A stretch of 64,000 nucleotides of DNA from Microbacterium galbinum (lineage in GTDB: Bacteria > Actinomycetota > Actinomycetes > Actinomycetales > Microbacteriaceae). A program made the position numbers and the translations under genes. This document shows positions 35,761 to 43,671 of this stretch, in pieces. The DNA is taken from assembly GCF_023101185.1 (NCBI RefSeq), contig NZ_CP078077.1, forward strand, positions 3,129,630 to 3,193,629, written 5' to 3'. Within the stretch, counting starts at the first letter, position 1, and each line of letters starts with the position of its first letter. The notes beneath the pieces are model-generated. The model saw nothing but the letters and a program-made list of their open reading frames with translations. It made no database searches and was not told where the DNA came from.

Positions 35761-37134
35761 ATGACGACGCACACCTTCGACATCGTGGTCCTGGGCGGCG
35801 GCAGCGGCGGCTATGCGGCCGCGCTGCGCGCGAGCGAGCTCGGCAAGTCCGTCGCCCTGATCGAGAAGGACAAGGTCGGCGGCACCTGCCTGCACCGCGG
35901 ATGCATCCCGACCAAGGCGCTGCTGCACGCCGCCGAGGTCGCGGAGCACGTGCGCGACGCGGCCGCAGTCGGTGTGACGGCGTCGTTCGACGGAATCGAC
36001 ACCGCGGGCGTCCGCGCCTACCGTGAAGGCATCGTCGCGAAGAAGTTCAAGGGCCTCGAAGGGCTCGTCAAGGCCCGGGGCATCACGACGGTGGCAGGCG
36101 TGGGACGTCTGAACGCCGATCGCAGCGTGAGCGTCGGCGACGATGTCTACGTCGGCGCTGACGTCGTTCTCGCGACGGGCTCGTACAGCCGCACGCTCCC
36201 CGGGCTCGAGATCGGCGGGCGCATCCTCACGAGCGAGCACGCACTCGCCCTCGACGAGGTCCCGAAGAGCGTTCTCATCCTCGGCGGTGGCGTCATCGGC
36301 GTCGAGTTCGCGAGCGTGTGGCGCTCGTTCGGCGCCGACGTGACCATCATCGAAGCTCTGCCCCATCTCGTCCCGAACGAGGACATCGCGATGAGCAAGG
36401 GCCTCGAGCGCGCCTTCCGGCGCCGCGGGATCCAGTACTCGCTCGGCATCCGCTTCCAGACCGCGACCCAGAACGACGCCTCCGTGACCGTGACCCTCGA
36501 GGACGGCAAGGAGTTCACCGCGGACTACCTGCTCGTCGCGGTCGGCCGCGGCCCGGTGACCGCCGATCTCGGTTTCGAAGAAGCCGGTGTGGTGCTCGAC
36601 CGCGGATTCGTGACCGTCGACAACGACCTGCGCACCGGCGTTCCGGGCGTGTGGGCCGTCGGCGACATCGTGCCGGGCCTGCAGCTCGCGCACCGCGGAT
36701 TCCAGCAGGGAATCGCGGTCGCGGAGCGGATCGCTGGCCTGTCACCCGTGAACGTCCCCGACAGCCAGATCCCCAAGGTCACCTACTCCAGCCCCGAGGT
36801 GGCCTCGGTGGGCGTGACGGAGGAGGCCGCGGTCGCCGAGCACGGCGCGGATGGGATCGTCTCGTACGAGTACAACCTCGCCGGCAACGGCAAGAGCGAG
36901 ATCATCGGCACCGGCGGCCTGGTGAAGGTCGTGCGCCGAAAGGACGGGCCCGTCCTCGGCGTGCACCTGCTCGGAGATCGCGTCGGCGAGCTGATCACCG
37001 AGGGCCAGCTGGCCGTCGCGTGGGAGGCCCACCCCGAGGACATCGCACCCCTCATCCACGCACATCCGACGCAGAGCGAAGCGCTCGGAGAAGCCTTCCT
37101 CGCCCTCGCGGGCAAACCCCTGCACGCCCTCTGA
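35761..37134 (+). CDS. lpdA: Dihydrolipoyl dehydrogenase (E3)
   Basis: This 457-residue flavoprotein has the N-terminal FAD motif IVVLGGGSGGYAAALRA, the redox-active disulfide GGTCLHRGCIPTK, the NAD-binding SVLILGGGVIGVEFASVW, the second FAD region VWAVGDIVPGLQLAH, and the C-terminal catalytic His-Glu in HAHPTQSEALGEAFLAL. It reoxidises lipoyl groups of 2-oxoacid dehydrogenase complexes. The ATG lies one base after the pepA stop, with AGGAGG about 5 nt upstream. The E2 gene follows 69 bp later, giving an E3-E2 pair as in other actinobacteria. Confidence 0.95.
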   Translation: MTTHTFDIVVLGGGSGGYAAALRASELGKSVALIEKDKVGGTCLHRGCIPTKALLHAAEVAEHVRDAAAVGVTASFDGIDTAGVRAYREGIVAKKFKGLEGLVKARGITTVAGVGRLNADRSVSVGDDVYVGADVVLATGSYSRTLPGLEIGGRILTSEHALALDEVPKSVLILGGGVIGVEFASVWRSFGADVTIIEALPHLVPNEDIAMSKGLERAFRRRGIQYSLGIRFQTATQNDASVTVTLEDGKEFTADYLLVAVGRGPVTADLGFEEAGVVLDRGFVTVDNDLRTGVPGVWAVGDIVPGLQLAHRGFQQGIAVAERIAGLSPVNVPDSQIPKVTYSSPEVASVGVTEEAAVAEHGADGIVSYEYNLAGNGKSEIIGTGGLVKVVRRKDGPVLGVHLLGDRVGELITEGQLAVAWEAHPEDIAPLIHAHPTQSEALGEAFLALAGKPLHAL

Positions 37135-37203
37135 ACACCAACCGGTGCCCAGGGTCACTAAGCTAGACAAGCGTTTGAACAACTTTCTGAAGGAGACTCC
37201 GTC

Positions 37204-38976
37204 ATGAGCACATCCGTTATCCTCCCCCCGCTCGGAGAGAGCGTTACAGAGGGTACGGTCACCCGCTGGCTCAAGCAGGTGGGTGACACTGTGCAGGCGG
37301 ACGAGGGCCTGCTCGAGATCTCGACCGACAAGGTCGACACCGAGATCCCCTCGCCGGTCACCGGCGTGATCGAGGAGATCCTGGTCGCCGAGGACGAGAC
37401 CGTCGAGGTCGGCGCCCTGCTCGCCCGCATCGGTGACGGCAGCGCGTCCGCACCGGCGGCCGACGCCCCCGAAGCCGCAGCTCCCGCTGCCGAGGCCGCT
37501 CCGGCCGAGGCCGCCGCTCCCGCCGCAGAGCCCGCTCCCGCCGCAGAGCCCGCTCCCGCCGCGGAGGCCGCTCCGGCCGCAGAGGCCGCTCCCGCCGCCG
37601 CAGCTCCGGCCGGTGACGCCAAGGACATCGTCCTGCCCGAACTCGGCGAGAGCGTGACCGAGGGCACCGTCACCCGCTGGCTGAAGCAGGTCGGCGACGA
37701 GGTCGCCGTCGATGAGGCCCTTCTCGAGATCTCGACCGACAAAGTTGACACCGAGATCCCGTCGCCCGTCGCCGGTGTTCTGCAGGAGATCCTCGCCGCC
37801 GAGGACGAGACGATCTCTGTCGGTGCCGTGCTCGCCCGCATCGGATCGGGCGCCGCTCCCACCGCTGCGCCGGCCGCACCCGAGGCCGCCGCTCCCGCAC
37901 CCGAGGCCGCCGCCCCGGCGCCCGCGGCTGCACCGGCACCGGCCGCCGCCCCCGCACCGGCCGCTGCTCCGGCACCTGCTGCGGCTCCGGCACCTGCTGC
38001 GGCTCCGGCACCTGCTGCGGCTCCGACACCTGCTCCGGCTCCCGCTGCTGCTCCGGCTCCCGCTGCCGAGAACGACAACCTGTACGTCACCCCGCTGGTG
38101 CGCCGCCTGGCTTCGCAGCAGGGTGTCGATCTCGCCTCCGTGACCGGCACCGGCGTCGGCGGACGTATCCGCAAGGAAGACGTGCTGAAGGCCGCCGAGT
38201 CGGTCGGCTCCGCTCCGGCCGCCGCGGCTCCCGCCGCACCCGCTCCGCTGGAGGTGTCGCCGCTGCGCGGCACGACCCAGCCCATGTCGCGCCTGCGCAA
38301 GGTGCTGGCGGAGCGCGCTGTCGCCTCGATGCAGCAGACCGCGCAGCTGACCACCGTCGTGGAGGTCGACGTCACGGCTCTCGCGGATTACCGCGACAGC
38401 GTGAAGGCTTCGTTCCTGCAGAAGACCGGTGACAAGCTCTCGTTCCTGCCGTTCTTCGCTCTGGCCGCCGCTGAGGCGCTGCGCGCCTTCCCGATCGTGA
38501 ACTCCACGGTCGACGGCGACCAGATCGTGTACCCGGCGACCGAGAACCTCTCGATCGCCGTCGACACCGAGCGTGGCCTGCTGACCCCGGTCCTGCGCGA
38601 CGCCGCGTCGAAGAACATCGCGGAGATCGCGCACGAGATCGCCGATCTCGCCGCCCGCACGCGCGACAACAAGCTGAAGCCCGACGAGCTCGCCGGCGGC
38701 ACGTTCACGCTGACGAACACCGGTTCGCGCGGCGCGCTCTTCGACACCCCCGTCGTCTTCCTGCCGCAGTCGGCGATCCTCGGAACGGGAACGGTCGTCA
38801 AGCGCCCCGGCCTGGTCAAGGTCGGTGGTTCGGACGCGATCGCGATCCGCTCGTACGTGTACCTCGCGCTCTCGTACGACCACCGCATCATCGATGGCGC
38901 GGACGCAGCCCGCTTCCTCGGTGCGGTGAAGGCCCGCCTCGAGTCGGCGCAGTTCGCCGCTCAGCTCGGAGCCTGA
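37204..38976 (+). CDS. sucB: 2-oxoacid dehydrogenase E2 (dihydrolipoamide acyltransferase), two lipoyl domains
   Basis: This 590-residue E2 has two lipoyl domains (about residues 2-78 and 140-216, each with the lipoylated lysine in [14 protein letters not shown]), joined by Ala/Pro-rich linkers, then a peripheral-subunit-binding domain ([29 protein letters not shown]) and a C-terminal CoA acyltransferase domain ending in the catalytic [14 protein letters not shown]. In actinobacteria this sucB-like protein usually serves pyruvate dehydrogenase, and sometimes a mixed PDH/OGDH complex, so the name does not fix the substrate. GAAGGAG precedes the ATG. Confidence 0.94.
   Translation: MSTSVILPPLGESVTEGTVTRWLKQVGDTVQADEGLLEISTDKVDTEIPSPVTGVIEEILVAEDETVEVGALLARIGDGSASAPAADAPEAAAPAAEAAPAEAAAPAAEPAPAAEPAPAAEAAPAAEAAPAAAAPAGDAKDIVLPELGESVTEGTVTRWLKQVGDEVAVDEALLEISTDKVDTEIPSPVAGVLQEILAAEDETISVGAVLARIGSGAAPTAAPAAPEAAAPAPEAAAPAPAAAPAPAAAPAPAAAPAPAAAPAPAAAPAPAAAPTPAPAPAAAPAPAAENDNLYVTPLVRRLASQQGVDLASVTGTGVGGRIRKEDVLKAAESVGSAPAAAAPAAPAPLEVSPLRGTTQPMSRLRKVLAERAVASMQQTAQLTTVVEVDVTALADYRDSVKASFLQKTGDKLSFLPFFALAAAEALRAFPIVNSTVDGDQIVYPATENLSIAVDTERGLLTPVLRDAASKNIAEIAHEIADLAARTRDNKLKPDELAGGTFTLTNTGSRGALFDTPVVFLPQSAILGTGTVVKRPGLVKVGGSDAIAIRSYVYLALSYDHRIIDGADAARFLGAVKARLESAQFAAQLGA
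37963..38034 (+). repeat. Four tandem 18-bp repeats in the E2 linker
   Basis: Units at 37963, 37981, 37999 and 38017 are 18 bp each (GCGGCTCCGGCACCTGCT). Units 2 and 3 are identical, and units 1 and 4 differ at one base each. They encode a repeated AAPAPA linker and are a likely site of slippage length change. Confidence 0.9.
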
Positions 38977-38987
38977 CGACCGACGCC

Positions 38988-40460
38988 TCATGATGGCTGG
39001 TCCGCGACGTCGTACACGTCGCGGACCAGCCATTTCTCGTTCATCCACACGAGGACGAGAATGCGCGGTGCCGCCGGTGACTCCGCACGGATCACCGCGA
39101 CGTCGCCGTACTCGTCGACCGGAGAGATGGCGGGCTCGGTGCCGGCGACCTCGCCCAGCTCCACGACATCGACCGTCGATCCCTCGGCGATCACGTCCGG
39201 ACACGATGAGGCCCCGGCTTCGGCGCAGGAGGCTGCTCCGATGAGCAGCGATGCAGCCGCCGTAACCGCCGTCTCGTCGGACGCGGAGGTGCTCGTTCCG
39301 AGATCCTCGGCCGCCGGCGTCGGGCTCGGAGCCCCCGCCGTCTCGTCTGCGGTCGCCGGCTCCGTGGCCGTCGCGCTCTCGGGCGCCGTCCGAGACGGAG
39401 CGCGGTGCCCTTCGGCAGCCTCCCCCGACTCGCCGCCGGGCCACAGCAGGCCGCCTGCCAGCACCGCGACCGCCGCCGCAGCGGCGATCAGAAGGCTCCG
39501 ACGACGTGAACGGGGCGCGACGCGCTCGTCGGTTCGATTCCGTGTGCCACTCGCTGACGGAGAGGCCGAGCGTCCGACCGAGGACCGCCGGTCCCGATTC
39601 GGTAGCGCACGAGCGACGCGCTGCACCGCCTCCGCGACGCTCCCCCGGAGCGCTTCGAGCGCCTCACCGACGAGGCTGGGCCGCTCCGCCCTTCTCGCCC
39701 GACGCGACTCCACCGATCCGGTCCCCGCGATTCCTCGGCGCCCCAGTGCCTGCCGCTCGCTCGGACGGGCGTTCGCCGCTCGGGCGACGTCTCGCGCGCG
39801 CTCGGGCGTGAGCACGTCGCACCGCAACGGGCGCGGTGACGCGATCTGCAGGAGAGCCTCCTCCCACTCCTCGATCCGACGTTGCGGTACGCGCGGCTGG
39901 TCCGCGCCCAGATGCAGCCCCATCTGCACCTGGGCGAGGACGCGCCCCATTCCCCTGTCGCGGCACCCCTCCGCGACGAGCTCGACCACACGCGCCGCGC
40001 CCGCGCACGCGGCCTCGCCCTCCCCGACGACGAACACGGGGCGTCCCTCCCCGGTGACCCACCAGGTGCCGCTCTCGCGTGCCCCCGGCTCCCCGAGTTC
40101 GTCGATCCCCCGCAGCACGCTCGCCACGAGCGTGCTGCACTCCCCCAGCGACAGATGCTCGTCGACGACGTGTCGACGCGCGAGAAGGCTCGTCACCCTC
40201 TCGGTGCACCACGGCAGCAGCACGTCGTGCCCGTCGCGACGCCGCACGACGTCGAGCGGTGCGGCGATGTGCTCGGCGCCGGCGAAACCCCAGCCGGCCC
40301 ATCCCGCCAGCGCCCCGGCATCCACCTGCACCGCCACGCCCTCCCCGCGGGTGACGAGCAGTCCGCCGAACGGAGTCTCCGCCGCGTCGAGCGAACGGAC
40401 GACCCGGTGCGCATCCGGCACGAGCGGTGGCGTCGGGGTGCCGGCTGCGTCATCTGTCAT
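38988..40460 (-). CDS. Single-pass membrane protein with degenerate kinase-like N-terminus
   Basis: I do not recognise a named family for this 490-residue protein. Residues about 15-170 follow the order of a protein kinase (HIAAPLDVVRRRDGHDVLLPW, SLLARRHVVDEHLSLGECSTLVASVLRGIDEL, GTWWVTGEGRPVFVVGEGEA), but no VAIK lysine, HRD or DFG is present. A basic Arg-rich stretch precedes one transmembrane segment (residues about 320-341). The rest is a Thr/Ala/Glu-rich linker and a small exported domain with two cysteines. ATG 40460 follows GGGG closely. It is probably a pseudokinase-type membrane protein of unknown role. Confidence 0.62.
   Translation of the reverse strand: MTDDAAGTPTPPLVPDAHRVVRSLDAAETPFGGLLVTRGEGVAVQVDAGALAGWAGWGFAGAEHIAAPLDVVRRRDGHDVLLPWCTERVTSLLARRHVVDEHLSLGECSTLVASVLRGIDELGEPGARESGTWWVTGEGRPVFVVGEGEAACAGAARVVELVAEGCRDRGMGRVLAQVQMGLHLGADQPRVPQRRIEEWEEALLQIASPRPLRCDVLTPERARDVARAANARPSERQALGRRGIAGTGSVESRRARRAERPSLVGEALEALRGSVAEAVQRVARALPNRDRRSSVGRSASPSASGTRNRTDERVAPRSRRRSLLIAAAAAVAVLAGGLLWPGGESGEAAEGHRAPSRTAPESATATEPATADETAGAPSPTPAAEDLGTSTSASDETAVTAAASLLIGAASCAEAGASSCPDVIAEGSTVDVVELGEVAGTEPAISPVDEYGDVAVIRAESPAAPRILVLVWMNEKWLVRDVYDVADQPS
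38994..39032. terminator. Hairpin shared by the E2 gene and the 3' coding end of the next gene
   Basis: A perfect 17-bp stem (38994-39010 and 39016-39032) with a 5-nt loop lies just after sucB and is followed by TTTCTCG. It sits inside the last 15 codons of the convergent gene at 38988-40460. Confidence 0.85.
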
Positions 40461-40616
40461 GTCCCCATGACAGCGCACTGCCAGGGGCACGACAGCGGGA
40501 AACGGACTGATGGGGATGGATCCGCACGATCCGTGCTCTGTGCAGGAGCGGTCGACGCCCTGACGATCGCGCTCCGCTCGGCGCGAACGACGGCATCAGC
40601 GGCACCGGGGACTCGG

Positions 40617-40622
40617 TAGGCT
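40617..40622 (+). promoter_or_regulatory. -10 element for leaderless DUF4191 gene
   Basis: TAGGCT lies 7 nt before ATG 40630 and no ribosome binding site is present. Confidence 0.55.
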
Positions 40623-40629
40623 TGTCCCT

Positions 40630-41337
40630 ATGGCAAAGACTCCCGAACCCGAGAAGCGTCCTGGGTTCTTCTCCCAGATCAAGTCCCTCTTCAGGTTCAC
40701 CAAGGAGGCGTACCCCTGGCTGCCCTGGGCGCAGCTCGCGATCCTCATCGGCGGCATCCTCATCGGACTCGTCGTCGGATACCTGATCCCCCCGCTGCAG
40801 TGGTGGACTCTTCTGCTCTGGGGCATCACCGGACTCATGCTCGGCGTCCTCGCCGCGATGTTCCTCATGACCCGCCTGTCGACCTCGGCGATGTACACGA
40901 AGATCGACGGCATGCCCGGCGCCACCGGCCACGTCATCAGCACCAGCCTCGGACGCCGCTGGCAGGCATCCGACACCCCGGTCGGCATCAACCCCAAGAC
41001 CCAGGAGGCCGTGTACCGCGCGGTCGGCCGCGGCGGCATCGTCGTCGTCGGCGAGGGCGCGCGCGGACGCCTCACCCGTCTGATCAACGAGGAGCGCAGC
41101 AAGGCCCAGCGCGTCGCCAACGGCGTGCCCGTCACGGTGCTCTACGTCGGACACGGCGATGACGAGGTCGCGATCTCCGACCTCGCCAAGACGATCAAGA
41201 AGATCCCGAAGGCGATCGACAAGGCCACGATGGCCGCCGTCATCCGCCGCATCGAGTCGGTGTCGCAGTCGCTGTCGTCGCTGCCGATCCCGAAGGGGAT
41301 CGACCCGACCAAGGTGCGCGCCCAGCGTCCGCGCTGA
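40630..41337 (+). CDS. DUF4191 membrane protein
   Basis: This 235-residue protein belongs to the actinobacterial DUF4191 family. After a basic N-terminus (FFSQIKSLFRFTKEAYPW) come two transmembrane segments (LAILIGGILIGLVVGYLI, and WWTLLLWGITGLMLGVLAAMFL) and a cytoplasmic domain with GATGHVISTSLGRRWQASDTP and GGIVVVGEGARGRLTRLINEE. The function is unknown. In Mycobacterium the homologue lies between lipA and the RDD-glnA genes. Here lipB and lipA are missing from that position, and a RimK-type gene pair has been placed before the RDD protein. Confidence 0.87.
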   Translation: MAKTPEPEKRPGFFSQIKSLFRFTKEAYPWLPWAQLAILIGGILIGLVVGYLIPPLQWWTLLLWGITGLMLGVLAAMFLMTRLSTSAMYTKIDGMPGATGHVISTSLGRRWQASDTPVGINPKTQEAVYRAVGRGGIVVVGEGARGRLTRLINEERSKAQRVANGVPVTVLYVGHGDDEVAISDLAKTIKKIPKAIDKATMAAVIRRIESVSQSLSSLPIPKGIDPTKVRAQRPR

Positions 41338-41360
41338 GCCCCGACAGACGAAGATAGGCG

Positions 41361-41396
41361 AAGCGCGGCCGTTCCCCTCGGGGGACGGCCGCGCTT
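41361..41396. terminator. Bidirectional terminator between DUF4191 and RimK-like gene
   Basis: A perfect 12-bp stem (41361-41372 and 41385-41396), extended by CCCC/GGGG pairs in the loop, lies between two converging genes. Confidence 0.75.
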
Positions 41397-41399
41397 CTC

Positions 41400-42587
41400 T
41401 CATTCCGAGAGGGGCTGGCGGGGCAGGCGCCGCACCTTGGCGCGCCGGCGGCGACGCTCGGGCACCATGGAGCGCATCTCGTCGAGCTTGCCGAAGCAGA
41501 ACAGCCGGTCATCGGCCTCGAGCACGACGTGCTTGCGCGGGTTGGGGATCACCGTCACCCCGCGGTGCAGCGTCAGCACGGTGATGTCGCGCTCCCACAG
41601 GCCCGCCTCGCCGAGCGTCTTGCCCACGAGGTCGACGGCACCGTGCACCATGAGCTCGGCGACGCCGTACCCGGTCGAGACCGTGAGGCGCTGACGCACA
41701 TCGATCTCGGGGAACGCGACCTGTCCGGCGATGTAGTCGATGATCGCTCCCGCGACGTCGAGCTTGGTCGCCGTCTCGATGCCCTGGAGACCCGGCGAGG
41801 AGTTCACCTCCATCACGAGAGGGCCGTCATCACCCTCGAGCATGTCGACGCCGGCGACGCGCAGGCCCATGATCTGAGCGGATCGGACGGCGGCGCGCTC
41901 GTACACCGGATCGAGCTCGACCGCCTCGACCGATCCGCCACGGTGCACGTTCGATCGGAACTCGTCGCCGGCCGCCGAACGGCGCATCGCCGCGACGACG
42001 CGATCGCCGACGACGAGCGCGCGGATGTCGCGGCCCCGGCTCTCGGCGATGAACTTCTGGATCAGCACGTTCTGCTTCGTGGAGTGCAGCGTCTCGATGA
42101 TCGCCTCCGCCACCTTGACCTGCGGGGCGAGGATCACGCCGATCCCCTGCGTGCCCTCCAGGAGCTTGATGACGACGGGAGCCCCGCCGACGCGCTCGAT
42201 GGCCGGGCGCACGTCGGCGCGGTTGCGCACGAAGGCGGTGGGCGGCATGGCGATGTTGTGCCGCGACAGGATCTGGTTCGCGCGCAGCTTGTCACGGGCG
42301 CTCGAGATTCCGTTGGCCGTGTTCGGGGTGTAGACGTCCATCTGCTCGAACTGCCGCACGACGGCGGTGCCGAAGTACGTGATCGAGTTGCCGATGCGCG
42401 GCAGGATCGCGTCGTAATCGCTGAGCTGACGCCCCCGATAGTGCAGGTCGGGTTCGTCCGCGGTGAGGTCGATCGCGAAGCGCAACGTGTTCAGCACCTT
42501 GACGTTGTGCCCGCGCTGGAGCGCGGCGGCACGGAGGCGCTGGGTGGAGTACGCCTGGGGCGCACGGGAGAGCACTGCGAGCTTCAC
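41400..42587 (-). CDS. RimK-type alpha-L-glutamate ligase with C-terminal RCK_C-like domain
   Basis: This 395-residue protein has an N-terminal pre-ATP-grasp domain (KLAVLSRAPQAYSTQRLRAAAL), then an ATP-grasp domain with VVIKLLEGTQGIGVILA, the KFIAESRGRDIRALVVGDRVVAAMRR segment and a metal-binding VMEVNSSPGLQGIE. E. coli RimK adds glutamates to the C-terminus of ribosomal protein S6; here the substrate is unproven. The last ~90 residues (DLVGKTLGEAGLWERDITVLTLHRG and ADDRLFCFGKLDEM) resemble a TrkA-C/RCK_C ligand-binding domain. GTG 42587 follows AGGAAA by 7 nt. It is divergent from the RimB-like gene with only 25 bp between. Confidence 0.88.
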   Translation of the reverse strand: MKLAVLSRAPQAYSTQRLRAAALQRGHNVKVLNTLRFAIDLTADEPDLHYRGRQLSDYDAILPRIGNSITYFGTAVVRQFEQMDVYTPNTANGISSARDKLRANQILSRHNIAMPPTAFVRNRADVRPAIERVGGAPVVIKLLEGTQGIGVILAPQVKVAEAIIETLHSTKQNVLIQKFIAESRGRDIRALVVGDRVVAAMRRSAAGDEFRSNVHRGGSVEAVELDPVYERAAVRSAQIMGLRVAGVDMLEGDDGPLVMEVNSSPGLQGIETATKLDVAGAIIDYIAGQVAFPEIDVRQRLTVSTGYGVAELMVHGAVDLVGKTLGEAGLWERDITVLTLHRGVTVIPNPRKHVVLEADDRLFCFGKLDEMRSMVPERRRRRAKVRRLPRQPLSE

Positions 42588-42612
42588 GAAGATTTCCTGC
42601 CAGGATGGTCGG

Positions 42613-43092
42613 GTGACGAAGACATCCCATTCAAACACTCTTACGGGGTGGCGAGAATGGGTGAGCCTGCCCGATCTCGGCGTGGACTGGATCAAGGCCA
42701 AGATCGACACCGGCGCACGTACTTCATCGCTCCACGCGTTCGACATCCACGAGTTCGATCAGGACGGCGCGCCGTGGGTCAGATTCAAGGTGAAGCCCTG
42801 GCAGGACAGTCAGGCGGATGCCGTCGTCGTCGAGTCCCCCGTGCACGACCGCCGCGCGGTGCGCAGTTCCTCCGGCCACGCGCAGGAGCGCCTCGTGGTG
42901 GAGCTCCTCATCCGCCTCGTCGACCGCGAGGTGCTGGCGGAGGTCACGCTGAGCAACCGCGACGAGATGGGCTTCCGCATGCTCATCGGCCGGGAGGCGC
43001 TCCGGCAAGGGTTCTCGGTCGACCCCGCGCGATCGTTCCTCGGGGGCCGGGCGCCGCGTGAGGCCCGTCGCCGGAACCGCGGCAGGATCTGA
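42613..43092 (+). CDS. RimB-like retropepsin-type protease (ATP-dependent zinc protease family)
   Basis: This 159-residue protein resembles the family often called putative ATP-dependent zinc proteases, which includes RimB of the RimABK system. The aspartic-protease-like core is AKIDTGARTSSLHAFDI, with the catalytic Asp and the DTGA flap, and MGFRMLIGREALRQGF. RimB removes glutamates added to ribosomal protein S6 by RimK in Pseudomonas. Here it lies head to head with a RimK-type ligase, matching a write-erase pair. GTG 42613 is 6 nt after CAGGAT, a possible weak -10. Confidence 0.85.
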   Translation: MTKTSHSNTLTGWREWVSLPDLGVDWIKAKIDTGARTSSLHAFDIHEFDQDGAPWVRFKVKPWQDSQADAVVVESPVHDRRAVRSSSGHAQERLVVELLIRLVDREVLAEVTLSNRDEMGFRMLIGREALRQGFSVDPARSFLGGRAPREARRRNRGRI

Positions 43093-43096
43093 CCGC

Positions 43097-43525
43097 TCAG
43101 GTGCGGATCAGCACCGTGCCCACGACCTTGTCGTGGAGTCCGCGCTGGTCGGCATCGAAGATCACCGCGGGGATCACGACGATGAGCAGCGCCGTGCGCA
43201 CGATCGGTCGCCACAGGCCCACCCAGCCGCCGTCGAGGCGCACCACGCGCATCCCGAGGATGCGGTGCCCGGGGCTTCCTCCCGCCGTGGGGATGAAGAG
43301 GATCTGCAGCAGGGCGAACACGGCCATCGGGCCGAACTGGCTGAGTCCCGCCTCGGCGGGCAGGGCGAACTGGTCGAAGCCGAGGAACGCGGTGGCGATG
43401 ATCGTCGCCGCGACGTAATCGATCAGGAGCGCTCCGATACGTCGGCCGAGGCGGCCGACGCTCCCCGTGCCCGACGCGGGCAGTCCGAGGCGTTCACCGG
43501 GGTAAGCGTTCACAGCATCCGTCAC
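43097..43525 (-). CDS. RDD family membrane protein
   Basis: This 142-residue protein has the RDD signature: [19 protein letters not shown] at the first transmembrane segment, a second hydrophobic [32 protein letters not shown], and a third at [11 protein letters not shown], then [15 protein letters not shown]. The family is of unknown function, perhaps in transport. It is divergent from glnA and is a known neighbour of glnA in actinobacteria. GTG 43525 lies 6 nt after TAGGCT, which favours it over the ATG 3 bp upstream. Confidence 0.88.
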   Translation of the reverse strand: MTDAVNAYPGERLGLPASGTGSVGRLGRRIGALLIDYVAATIIATAFLGFDQFALPAEAGLSQFGPMAVFALLQILFIPTAGGSPGHRILGMRVVRLDGGWVGLWRPIVRTALLIVVIPAVIFDADQRGLHDKVVGTVLIRT

Positions 43526-43531
43526 CATCCC

Positions 43532-43537
43532 AGCCTA
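43532..43537 (-). promoter_or_regulatory. -10 element for leaderless RDD gene
   Basis: TAGGCT on the minus strand ends 6 nt before GTG 43525. Confidence 0.5.
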
Positions 43538-43573
43538 CCGAGGGCCGATATGCGCTCCGACCGGCGAGGCGCT

Positions 43574-43589
43574 GTAACACGCCCGAAAC
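43574..43589 (+). promoter_or_regulatory. Candidate GlnR box upstream of glnA1
   Basis: GTAAC-ACGCCC-GAAAC fits the GlnR pattern gTnAC-n6-GaAAC exactly and lies 82-98 bp before the glnA start. The same architecture precedes amt at 1895, so both genes are likely members of one nitrogen regulon. Confidence 0.65.
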
Positions 43590-43671
43590 AAAGTCGATAC
43601 CGTGGAGAAATCCCCCGACCGTACTCTGCGAGTGGCCCCGAAGCCATCGATCCGTCTTACAGGAGTCGTAC

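Noticed and set aside
37963..38034. CRISPR-like repeats
   Set aside because: The units are directly adjacent without spacers, in frame, and encode an Ala/Pro linker of the E2 protein.
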